64,000 nucleotides of DNA from CAWEPK01 sp963835595. GTDB lineage: Bacteria > Desulfobacterota > Syntrophorhabdia > Syntrophorhabdales > WCHB1-27. Positions 7,778 through 15,899 of this stretch are shown piece after piece. Both the position numbers and the translations under genes were made by a program. The stretch's first letter is position 1. Every line of letters begins with the position of its first letter. Under the pieces are notes generated by a model that was not told where the DNA came from, did no database searches, and worked only from the letters and a program-made list of their open reading frames with translations. The stretch covers positions 1-64,000 of the forward strand of contig CAWIGL010000002.1 in the NCBI GenBank assembly GCA_963835595.1, written 5' to 3'.

Positions 7778-8854
7778 TCAATCGGCGGTGATGGCGCCCC
7801 CGCCCAGCACCCTCTCCCCATCGTACAGGACAACCGCCTGTCCGGGCGCGATCGCCCAGACGGGGTTGCGGAAAATCACTTCCAGCTTTCCGTCCTTAAC
7901 GGAGTACGAGCAAGGCGCCTCCTTCTGCCGGTAGCGCACCTTCGCCCACGCCTCGCCTTCGTTCTTCGCGTCGAGCATGTTGATGCCGGAGGCCGTGAGC
8001 CGGTCACGCAGCAGCGCCTCCCTAGGGCCGACGACCACCGCGTTCCCGGCTGCCTTTACGGCCGTCACGTAAAGGGCCTCCTTGTAAGGGATATTGAGAC
8101 CCTTGCGCTGCCCGACGGTATATAGGTGCGTCCCTGCGTGGCTGCCTATCTGCCTGCCGTCCACGGTGACGACAGGACCGCTTTTTGCGGGGATGAACCG
8201 TCTCAGAAAGGCGCGGTAGTCGTTGCCTGGGATGAAGCAGATGTCCTGGCTCTCCGCCGCCTCCCCGCAGCCGCCGGCCGCCGCGAAAACGGAGGCGAAG
8301 CCTGCGCGCACCTCCGTCTTCCTGAAAGCAGCGAGCGGGAATACGAGGCGGGGAAGGTCCTTTTGCCGCAAGGGGTAAAGGAAGTACGACTGATCCTTCA
8401 GCCTGTCTCTGCCTTTCTTCAGGACGTGGCCCGCCGCGGTCTCCTCGACGGATGCATAGTGGCCGGTCGCCACCAGGTCGGCGCCCATAGCCGCCGCCTT
8501 TTCGAGGAATGCGCCGAACTTGACGTGTCTGTTGCAGAGGATGCACGGGTTGGGCGTCCTGCCGGCTGCGTACTCGTCGATGAACCGCGCGATGACGTGG
8601 CGCTCGAACGCCTCCCTCATGTTCATGACGTAATGGGGGATCGAAAGGGCGTCCGCTATCTTTCTTGCCCTGTCCATCTGGGCGGCCGAGCAGCACATCC
8701 GGGGGTTGGACGCGCTTCTCATGCTCGGTGGCAGAAGGTCGAAGGTGAAGCCGACGACCTTGCGGCCGCCGGCTTTCAGCAGGAAGGCGGCATACGAGCT
8801 GTCGATGCCGCCGCTCATCGCTACGAAAACCGTTTCCACCCCTGAATATAACAC
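7778..8854 (-). CDS. mnmA: tRNA-specific 2-thiouridylase MnmA
   Basis: About 358 residues. MnmA adds sulfur at C2 of the wobble uridine in Lys, Glu and Gln tRNAs, using ATP and a persulfide relay. The PP-loop SGGIDSSYAA is near the N-terminus. The two catalytic cysteines are in NPCILCN and QDICFIPG, and TGHYA is conserved. The first start is GTG at 8854, but GTG at 8839 (VETVFVAMSGG) matches family N-termini equally well, so the start is open. It is divergent from ctpA. Confidence 0.92.
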   Translation of the reverse strand: MLYSGVETVFVAMSGGIDSSYAAFLLKAGGRKVVGFTFDLLPPSMRSASNPRMCCSAAQMDRARKIADALSIPHYVMNMREAFERHVIARFIDEYAAGRTPNPCILCNRHVKFGAFLEKAAAMGADLVATGHYASVEETAAGHVLKKGRDRLKDQSYFLYPLRQKDLPRLVFPLAAFRKTEVRAGFASVFAAAGGCGEAAESQDICFIPGNDYRAFLRRFIPAKSGPVVTVDGRQIGSHAGTHLYTVGQRKGLNIPYKEALYVTAVKAAGNAVVVGPREALLRDRLTASGINMLDAKNEGEAWAKVRYRQKEAPCSYSVKDGKLEVIFRNPVWAIAPGQAVVLYDGERVLGGGAITAD

Positions 8855-8868
8855 GGATGCGAACGACG

Positions 8869-8897
8869 TTGAAACTAAGCGAAAGTTATTATAGTAT
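8869..8897 (+). promoter_or_regulatory. Likely ctpA promoter
   Basis: TTGAAA (8869-8874) and TAGTAT (8892-8897) with a 17-bp spacer, about 35 bp upstream of the ctpA start. AAGGAGG then precedes the ATG. A good sigma-70 match. Confidence 0.6.
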
Positions 8898-8932
8898 TAT
8901 GGGTTTGGTTTTCCATAAGGAGGTTCAAACTC

Positions 8933-10271
8933 ATGGGTAAAAAGTTACGGGTTTCTTTGGGCGTCCTCTTGGCGGTCGTTTTCCTCCTCGGCTTCCTCGC
9001 CGGGGCGCACGGGAACAAGATCGTCAGGAACGCCCAGGGACAGGAGGCGTACGAATACCTGAAGACATTCTCCGATGTCCTCGACATAGTGAAGAACAAC
9101 TATGTCGATAAGGTAAACGACCGCGACCTTATCTATGCGGGCATCAAGGGGATGGTGGAATCGCTCGACCCGCACTCCTCTTTCCTGACGCCGGACATGT
9201 ACAAGGATATGCAGACCGAGACCAAGGGGGAGTTCGGCGGCATAGGCATCGAGATCACCGTCAAAGACGGCTTTCCCACGGTAATCACGGCGATAGAGGA
9301 TACGCCCGCCTTCAAGGCCGGGCTTAAATCCTCCGACCAGATCGTCAAGATCGACAGCAAGCCCACGAAGAACATGAGCCTTGTGGACGTGGTCAAGCTC
9401 ATCAGGGGACAGAAGGGCAAGCCCGTAACGCTGACTATCATGCGGGAAGGCTTCAGCATACCCAAAGACTTTCTCGTGCGGCGCGACACAATAACCGTCA
9501 AGAGCGTTAAGTACAGGATGCTCGACGACAACTACGGCTACATACGCATCACCCAGTTCCAGGAGAGGACGGCCAAGGACCTCAACGCTGCGATCAAAGA
9601 GCTTCAGAAGCAGGCCAAGGGCGGGAACCTGAAAGGCATACTCCTCGACCTGCGGAACAACCCCGGCGGGCTGCTCGACCAGGCGGTAGAAGTCTCGGAC
9701 AAGTTCATCAGCGACGGCCTCATCACCTACATCGAGGGCAGGAAGCCCGAGGACAAGGTGAAGTTTACCGCGCACAACAAGAACGATTACACGGGGCCCC
9801 TCGTATGTCCTCGTGAACGAGGGCAGCGCCAGCGGCTCGGAGATCGTGGCCGGGGCCCTGCAGGACAGCAAGAGGGCCATCATAGTTGGGACGAAGACCT
9901 TCGGCAAGGGGTCGGTGCAGACGATCATCCCGCTGCCGGACGGCTCGGCGGTGCGCCTCACGACCGCCAAATACTATACGCCCGCAGGCCGGCTCATCCA
10001 GGCTGACGGCATCAACCCGGACATCGTCGTCGAGAACGACCTGACGCGGACGAAGGGCGAGAAATATACGCCCATAAAGGAGAAAGACCTCGACAGGCAC
10101 CTGGAGGGCGCAAAGAAGCCGGCGGCGCCGCAGAAGATCGATGAGAAGAAGCCCGACGAAGGCGCCGGCGCCGCTCCCGACCTGACCACTGCGAAGACCG
10201 ACGAAGACGATATCCAGCTCGTGATGGCGCGCCAGATATTGAAAAGCTGGCACGCCCTCAGGGGCAAATAG
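8933..10271 (+). CDS. ctpA: Carboxy-terminal processing protease (S41), one frameshift
   Basis: An S41A periplasmic protease of about 445 residues that trims or degrades envelope proteins. The N-terminus has one hydrophobic segment (VSLGVLLAVVFLLGFLAG). A PDZ domain follows (GGIGIEITVKDG to about residue 170), then the protease core with LLDLRNNPGG, VNEGSASGSEIVAG (catalytic Ser) and GTKTFGKGSVQT (catalytic Lys). The reading frame shifts near 9800 within GGGGCCCC; with three C instead of four the frame reads through as TGPSYVLVNEG. Both halves are otherwise intact, so a sequencing error is likely. The 3' end overlaps the convergent thioesterase gene by 14 bp. Confidence 0.9.
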
Positions 10272-10692
10272 GCAGGTAGCAAGCGCGCGGCATTAGTGGA
10301 GAGCTACCGGGGGAGGCGATGAGCCTCCCCTTCCATTCCTGCGGGATGCGCGCAGGCTTGCCCGACGCATCGACGCAGACCATGAGCGTCTCCCCCTCGG
10401 CGATCAGCCTGCCGTCCTTCGATACCGTGTGGCGCAAGGAAAACTGGGCGTTCTTCACGACGCCGACCAACGTCTCCAAATCGACCTCGTCCCCGTACCG
10501 CAGCTTCTCCTTCAGGTCGATCCGCGCAGCCTTGACCATAAGGTACGTCCCCACCTTTTCCCAGTGCGGCAGGTCGATGCCCAGGGACATCAGGCGCTCG
10601 AACCAGGATTTCTCGAAAAGCCGCAGGTAATTCGCAAAATAGACGACCCCGCCGGCGTCGGTATCCTGGTAATATATCCTGGTCCGGTGCAT
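10258..10692 (-). CDS. ybgC: YbgC-type hotdog-fold acyl-CoA thioesterase
   Basis: About 144 residues from ATG 10692. The N-terminal motif YYQDTDAGGVVYFANYLRLFE contains the Asp of the 4-hydroxybenzoyl-CoA thioesterase family and the conserved AGGVVY loop. It hydrolyses short or aromatic acyl-CoA thioesters; the physiological substrate is unknown. In proteobacteria YbgC usually sits with tol-pal genes, but not here. A longer frame from 10734 adds 14 residues without family support. Confidence 0.85.
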   Translation of the reverse strand: MHRTRIYYQDTDAGGVVYFANYLRLFEKSWFERLMSLGIDLPHWEKVGTYLMVKAARIDLKEKLRYGDEVDLETLVGVVKNAQFSLRHTVSKDGRLIAEGETLMVCVDASGKPARIPQEWKGRLIASPGSSPLMPRACYLPICP

Positions 10693-10770
10693 GGTATGGT
10701 CGAGACGATAACATTTCCTAAGAGGCAGCGTCAATCGGCTGTTGCCCGGGGGCGCTCACCCGGCGGATCG

Positions 10771-11181
10771 TCACTTCGGCTCGGTGGGGTATCCGGCCTG
10801 GACCCACCCCGACCAGCCGCCTTTCAGGGCGTATACGTGCTTGAAGCCCTGCCGCGAGAAGAGGAGCGCCATACCGGCGCTCGTCGCCTCACGGAGTCAA
10901 TCGCAGTAGAAAACGAGGGTCTTGTCCTTGGGGATCCTATCCATCAACGCCTTGGCGTCCGACGAATCGACCCTGATGGCGCCCTTGATCTTCGTGGGGC
11001 TGTCGTTCCATTCCCTGGCGATCCGCGCATCGAGGATAACCACGCCGTCATTGCCGATAAGGGTCTTCAGCTCCTCCTTCGGCATACGCGGCACCTTGTC
11101 GGAAGAGCCGACCTGGGCCGATACGGCGACCCCGGCTATGACGAGGGCCGCGATAAAAATGACGGCGAGCCTTTTCCGCAT
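10771..11181 (-). CDS. Periplasmic rhodanese-like protein, predicted selenoprotein (UGA at codon 95)
   Basis: From ATG 11181 (GGGAGG upstream) the frame gives a signal peptide (AVIFIAALVIAGVAVSA) and a rhodanese domain (VVILDARIAREW, GAIRVDS, TLVFYCD). It meets TGA at 10897-10899 as codon 95. The same frame then continues for 41 codons with textbook rhodanese sequence (REATSAGMALLFSRQGF, HVYALKGGWSGW) to TGA 10771-10773. In related rhodaneses the site reads YCxCP..E.TSA, so the UGA replaces the second Cys. A hairpin follows at SECIS distance. I read this as selenocysteine rather than a nonsense mutation. The protein is exported and may handle sulfur or selenium transfer; substrate unknown. 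Confidence 0.75.
10864..10882 (-). promoter_or_regulatory. Candidate bacterial SECIS hairpin
   Basis: On the minus strand, 21 nt after the in-frame UGA, GAGCGCC and GGCGCTC form a perfect 7-bp stem closing the loop GGTAT. Beyond a C.C mismatch two further pairs extend it. Bacterial SECIS elements lie just downstream of the UGA with a short apical loop containing G or GG followed by U; the position and the GGU loop both fit. Confidence 0.65.
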
Positions 11182-11335
11182 AGCACCTCCCATGCACCTC
11201 CGATATAACATTTTAAGCGTAAGCAGGGCGCGCTGCAAGGACCGGGCGGCGGCCGGCGCTGGAAAGGACGGCCGCATCCGGTATAGACTATGCCCTGGAA
11301 GCACGGAAAAACCGCATAAATCGAAGGGGATAACG

Positions 11336-12304
11336 ATGGACCGGGATGCATGTTGCTTCGAGAGGCTGGCGCCGGAGGTGAGGGCGTTCCTCGACCAGGT
11401 GAGGAAGGCGCCCCAGCCCCCGATCTCCATGAAGACTTACAAGGCCATGCGGCAGTTCATGGCAGCCACGCTGAAGAACGTTGAAAGGCCGCGATTTTCG
11501 GGCGCTGTCGAGGATATTACGATACCGGCCCCTGAAAGGCCCCTGCCCGTCCGCGTCTACCGGCCGGATTCGGCCGCCCGCCCCCTGCCCCTCGTGCTTT
11601 ATTTCCACGGGGGGGGATGGGTCCTGGGCGACCTCGACATGGAAGAGGATACGTGCATAGCCCTGGCCCGGCAGACGCCGTGCGTCGTCGCCTCGGTCGA
11701 TTACGCCCTTGCCCCGGAGCGCCCGTACCCGGCCGCCCGCGATGAGTGCTACGCGGCCCTCGTCTGGGCGTCCGGCCAGGCAGACGCGATAGGCGCAGAC
11801 AAAAGGCGGATCGCAGTCGCGGGCCAGAGCGCGGGGGGCAACCTCGCCGCAGTCATTGCCATGATGTCGAGGGACCTCGGAGGCCCCGCCATAGCCTTTC
11901 AGGCGCTTTTCTACCCTGCAACGAACCTGGGCGGTGAGCCCACGCAGTCGCGGAAGGCGTTCGGCGAGGGTTTTTTTCTGAATGCGGGCGACATGGAAGA
12001 GGTCGCCTCCATGTATGCGCCCGATGAAAAGGAGCGCCGCCACCAATATATCTCCCCCCTGCTCGCCCCCGACCTTGGCCGCCTGCCCCCTGCCCTCGTC
12101 ATAACGGCAGGCTGCGACCCTCTGCGGGACGAGGGAGAGGCGTACGCGAGGCACCTGGCCAGTGCGGGCGTCAAAACTGATGTAGTCCGCTTCGACGACA
12201 TGATCCATGCCTTTCTTTTCCTCTTCAAATCGTCGCAGAGCAGCCGGAAGGCCGTCGAGACGGCGGCGGCGGCCCTGCGGGACGCCTTCGGCGGCCCGGC
12301 CTGA
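11336..12304 (+). CDS. Alpha/beta hydrolase (HSL-family esterase)
   Basis: 322 residues from ATG 11336. It belongs to the hormone-sensitive-lipase family: oxyanion motif HGGGW (residues 91-95), nucleophile Ser165 in GQSAGGN, acid Asp in TAGCDPLRDEG and His in DMIHAF near the C-terminus. It would hydrolyse short-chain carboxylic esters; cytoplasmic, as no signal peptide is seen. The open frame extends upstream across the divergent rhodanese gene, but only the start at 11336 gives a family-like N-terminus. It stands alone, so its role is open. Confidence 0.88.
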   Translation: MDRDACCFERLAPEVRAFLDQVRKAPQPPISMKTYKAMRQFMAATLKNVERPRFSGAVEDITIPAPERPLPVRVYRPDSAARPLPLVLYFHGGGWVLGDLDMEEDTCIALARQTPCVVASVDYALAPERPYPAARDECYAALVWASGQADAIGADKRRIAVAGQSAGGNLAAVIAMMSRDLGGPAIAFQALFYPATNLGGEPTQSRKAFGEGFFLNAGDMEEVASMYAPDEKERRHQYISPLLAPDLGRLPPALVITAGCDPLRDEGEAYARHLASAGVKTDVVRFDDMIHAFLFLFKSSQSSRKAVETAAAALRDAFGGPA

Positions 12305-12447
12305 AGGCACTTGCCTGGGCCACCACCATCCCGGTCGGGCGTTTACTACCCCGGCGCCGCCGCGTACAGACCCAGGCCCTGCTTGCGCCCGGCCTTCCGG
12401 GTAATTACACTTAGAAAAACAGGTCCTGTTTTATACACGTTTTACCA

Positions 12448-13903
12448 ATGGAGGTAGTCAAACGGCTGCGCGCTTCCGGCTGCTCATCGTCAGGCTGCCA
12501 TGCAGGAAAATCTATCCCGTAGGGCCGGTCTACGTTGCGGCGGCTGTCCGGCGCGCCGTCCCCGACGCGCCCGTCCGCCTGCTCGACCTGGCGGCGGCCC
12601 CGGCCGCGCCCGCCGCCCGCAGGCGCCTTCTCGAAGCGCAGATAAGCGACTTCCGGCCGGACGTGATCGCCTTCTCCTGGCGCGACTTGCAGGTCTTCTC
12701 CCCGCATGATATGGACGGCGCGATGCGCCACGCCTTCACCTTCTTCTACGACCCCTCGCCTGCAAGGAAGGCCGTGGCCGCCCTTGCCGGGGTCGGCGAC
12801 ATCCTCTATTACAAAGGCGCACTCTCCGAAGGGCTTGCCCTCGTGCGCGCAGCCTGCGATGCAGCCCCTGCGGCGCGCATAGCGGCCGGCGGGCCGGCGG
12901 TCACCATATTCGGGGAGCTGCTCAGGCCGCGCCTGCCGCAGCGGGTGCGCCTCATTACGGACCTTCCGCAGGTCTTCCCCTTCCTCGGCCTCGCGCCGCC
13001 GGACGACCCCTTCGAGCCAATGCTCGACCTCGCCGCGCTCGAGGGCGTCTTCCCCCAGTGGACCGCCTACACGGACAGCGAGATAGGCGTGCAGACGAAG
13101 CGCGGCTGCCCCAACAATTGCCTTTACTGCCTCTACGGCTTCCTCGAAGGCAGGCAGGTGAAGCGCAGGGCGGCGGCGCACGTCGTTAAGGAGATCGCCG
13201 ACTACTGCGCGCGCTGGGGGGCAAGGCGCTTCTGGCTCGCCGACGCGCAGCTCCTGTCGGACGCGGCCGACGAGGACCACCTGGCCGAGATCCTCGGCAG
13301 CATCATCGCGCAAAAGCTCGACGTGACCTGGTCGGGCTACCTGAGGGTCAACAGGATGAAAGCAGACCTCGCGCGGCTCATGGTCGAATCGGGCCTCCGA
13401 GACATCGAAGTGGCCCTCAACTCGGGGCGCAGGGCGTGCTCGACGAGCTGCGGATGGGCTTCTCTGCAGACGATGTGATCGAGGGCCTCGCCGCCCTGGC
13501 CTCAGCCGGTTACAGCGGGAGCGTAAAGGTGGACGTCTCCCTCAACAGCCCCGGCGAGACGCAAGCGACCCTGCGGGAGACGATCGGGGTGGTCGAGCGG
13601 ATAAAGCGCCTCTTCGGTCCGGACCGCGTCGTCCCGGTGATCTTCTTCCTCGCCGTCCAGCCGCACACGGGGCTGGAGAAGAAGGCACTCGCGGACGGCC
13701 GGCTTGAACCCGGGTACGACCCCTTGAGCGTCTGGCCGTGGGACGTGCGCAGGCTGATCTACAACCCCCCTCCCCTCGACAGGGTCGTGGGCCGCTCGTG
13801 CGCGCTGGCCTTCCGGCAAGACGCGACCGGGAGCGGGGACCTGATCCTTCAAAACCTGGGGGCGGCGCTTTCGGCCGCACCGGCCTCAAGGGGGCGCACG
13901 TGA
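12448..13903 (+). CDS. B12-binding-type radical SAM protein, frameshifted
   Basis: The open frame from about 12470 reads RLLIVRLPCRKIYPVGPVYVAA and has a cobalamin-binding-like N-terminal half. The radical SAM cluster motif is CPNNCLYC (near 13110). The frame breaks near 13430 in TCGGGGCGCAGG; one more G restores NSGAQGVLDEL, a conserved family segment, and the second half runs to 13903. The start is unclear: ATG 12448 is in another frame and may need one more base near 12478. The last codon overlaps the UbiA gene start (GTGA), implying coupled translation. Likely a methylation or C-C bond step on a lipid or quinone-like substrate; substrate unknown. Confidence 0.7.
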
Positions 13904-14819
13904 CGGGCGCGGGCGTCATTGCAGAAAAGATCAAGGTCTATTTCGGCTTCTCGCGGATGTCGCACTCGGTCCTCGACATCGGCCACCCGGCGGTGGCCGC
14001 GCTCCTGTCGCTAGGCGCCTGGCCGGGATACTCGACGCTCATCCTCGGCCTCATTGCCGCCTTCTCGGGTATACGGCCGTCTTCGCCTTAAACGACCTCA
14101 TGGACTACAAGGTGGACACGGAAAGGATCGAGCAGGCCCGCAGGGACTTCAGCGCCTTCGACCTGGACGTGCTCGGCGTGCGCCACCCTATCGCGCAGAA
14201 AGTACTCACGTTCGGCCAGGGCCTCGCCTGGGTGCTCTGCTGGGGCATAGTCTCGCTTGCGACGGCCTTCATGCTCCACCCGCTCTGCTTCCTTATGCTG
14301 ATTTCGGCCATCGGCCTGGAGATCGCCTATTGCGCGCTGCTGCGGGTGAGCCACTGGAAGACCGTGCTGTCGGGGCTGATGGTGGGGACAGGGGCGCTTG
14401 CAGGCGTCTTCGCAGTCGTGGGCGCGCAGTCGTGGGCTTTCCTCGTTCTTATTTTTCTATGGTCGTTCTGCTGGGAGGTGGGGGCGCGGAACATCCCGAA
14501 CGACTGGACCGACCTGGAGGAAGACACCCACCTGGGGATAAGGACGCTCCCCGTCCGCTACGGCAGGACGCCTTCCGCCCGCGCCTCCTTCTGCCTCATC
14601 TCCCTGACGGTCCTCGTCAGCTTTCTTCTGCCCCTGCCCGCCCGCTGCTCCAACCCGGCGCTCTACGAGGCCGGGGCCGCCACAGCGGGCGCCTTCCTTA
14701 TGATAGGCCCGGCGCTGCGCTGGCTGCGGGACGGGTCGGTCACGAGCGCCATCGCTCTCTTCAACCGCGCCTGCTTCTACCCCGTGGCCATGCTCGGCGT
14801 GACGATCATATCTATATAG
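13900..14819 (+). CDS. UbiA-superfamily prenyltransferase, frameshifted
   Basis: It starts at GTG 13900, overlapping the radical SAM stop by 4 nt. The product of about 306 residues is an integral membrane protein with many hydrophobic helices. Both Asp-rich motifs of UbiA enzymes are present: NDLMDYKVD (first) and the second region NDWTDLEED. The frame is broken near 14070 (TTCTCGGGTAT); one extra G restores SGYTAVFALNDLMD. It would transfer a polyprenyl chain to an aromatic or similar acceptor. Pairing with a radical SAM enzyme suggests a dedicated lipid or quinone pathway. A repeat element follows 8 bp after the stop. Confidence 0.75.
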
Positions 14820-14826
14820 CAAGGAC

Positions 14827-14950
14827 GGCCGGGTTAATTTCGCGCCATACGCCTGTCTCTCAGGACCGCAACATCCTCACGTACCCAAAAAGTACGCTCC
14901 GGTGTGCGGCCCTTCGATCACGGCGTCTATCATCGAAATTTCCTCCGGCC
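14827..14950 (+). repeat. Palindromic repeat family 2, copy A
   Basis: A 124-bp imperfect palindrome. The ends are GGCCGGGTTAATTTCG and the inverse-like CGAAATTTCCTCCGGCC. The centre is a hairpin, CGTAC-CCAAAAA-GTACG (14880-14896), preceded by CCTCA. It closely resembles copy C at 37270-37392 read on the other strand (shared GCCTGTCTCTCA, GATCACGGCG and CTATCATCGAAA). It lies just after the UbiA gene and may act as a terminator-like structure or a non-autonomous mobile element. Confidence 0.8.
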
Positions 14951-15093
14951 GCCAAAGAGCTTTGGTTCTCTTTCACCTACAACTGATCAAGTCGCTTCAA
15001 TACCTACAAGTAAGCATAACCGTTAGAAAGAGAGCACAGCATTTTGCGAATTATTCGGCTTTATGAGCGAGAGCCGCTGCAACAAAAAATGGC

Positions 15094-15190
15094 TCAACCT
15101 ACTACTACCGTCGCTCCCGTCACCTTGTCCAGCTCCTCGTCGCTCAACTCTTCAGGTTGTTTATGCTCCTGTAACTCTGAAAATGCTCAT
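15094..15190 (-). CDS. Possible RiPP-leader-like small peptide (frameshift needed)
   Basis: On the minus strand an ATG at 15190 has AAGGAGA 7 nt upstream. As given, its frame stops after nine codons. If the TTTT at the fifth codon is read as TTT, the frame gives a 31-residue peptide beginning MSISELQEHKQ and containing EELSDEELDKVTGA before TVVVG and a stop. That acidic stretch ending in TGA resembles the double-glycine-type leaders of bacteriocin precursors. The remaining core would be very short unless a second shift extends it. Too short for certainty, and no maturation or export gene is adjacent. Confidence 0.3.
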
Positions 15191-15243
15191 AGCCTATCTC
15201 CTTCACTCTGCCCGTCCCGATCGTCTACCACGGCTTATGTTAT

Positions 15244-15588
15244 TTACCGAAGTCCATACTTCTTGAACACTCGGTCAACGTCAGCTTGAAACTCATAGTT
15301 CTCTTCTAAGGAACCATCAAAATCGACAGAAATCACGAACATCTTTCCACCCTCGACGATTGAATAGGGTTCTATGGGCTTCACTTGCCCCCCGTATCGA
15401 CTACGATCAAATGCCTCATTAAACACTGAATTCAGTACCTTTTGATCACTTTGAAGGTTCGCTCCTCTTGAAGGCGTAAAACCATCAAATATGATTCTGG
15501 CACCGGTGAACATTTCTGGAGCTACCGCTTGCCTCTTTTGCGAATTTGCCTTGGAGCCACTACCAAAAAGTTTCTTCCATAAGCTCAT
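15244..15588 (-). CDS. Hypothetical protein, 114 residues
   Basis: It starts MSLWKKLFGSGSKANSQ, an amphipathic N-terminus without a signal peptide. The rest is a compact alpha/beta-looking sequence ending in FQADVDRVFKKYGLR. No family recognised. Base composition is more AT-rich than neighbouring genes, suggesting acquisition. It lies upstream of, and on the same strand as, the leader-like small ORF (gap about 53 bp), so the two could form one transcript. Nothing in the sequence reveals a function. Confidence 0.55.
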   Translation of the reverse strand: MSLWKKLFGSGSKANSQKRQAVAPEMFTGARIIFDGFTPSRGANLQSDQKVLNSVFNEAFDRSRYGGQVKPIEPYSIVEGGKMFVISVDFDGSLEENYEFQADVDRVFKKYGLR

Positions 15589-15756
15589 TGTTTAACCCCT
15601 ATCTTACAGGTTTGTGCAGTTTTAGTGGGACACGCCCATGTCGTTTATTCTCCTGCTTCCACAATCATTACCAATCGTAGCACTTGATATCGGCTCCGTC
15701 GAGCAAAATTTGCCAGTACAGGAAGAAGCAAATAAAAGGCCCGCTTTACCGAAAAA

Positions 15757-15887
15757 GGGGGCCGGGAGGTTTTCGATGGATTTTGCGTTGTTTTTCGAGG
15801 TGGGCCGGCGAGACTGGACTTTTTGCGTCCGTCGAGCCGGAACACCGAAGAAAACGGCGGAAAAGGCGCGGAAGGATCCCGGCCCCC
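15757..15887 (+). repeat. Palindromic repeat family 2, copy G (in the gene-free stretch 15589-15899)
   Basis: A 131-bp imperfect palindrome with perfect 11-bp ends, GGGGGCCGGGA (15757-15767) and TCCCGGCCCCC (15877-15887). The centre holds GGAC-TTTTTGC-GTCC instead of the CRTAC hairpin of other copies. It fills most of the gap between the hypothetical gene and the CDF gene. I see no gene in 15589-15756. Confidence 0.7.
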
Positions 15888-15899
15888 ACCCTCTCACTC

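Noticed and set aside
10897..11181. Rhodanese gene ended by a nonsense mutation
   Set aside because: Conserved rhodanese sequence continues in the same frame after the UGA, the codon replaces a Cys-type position, and a SECIS-like hairpin follows.
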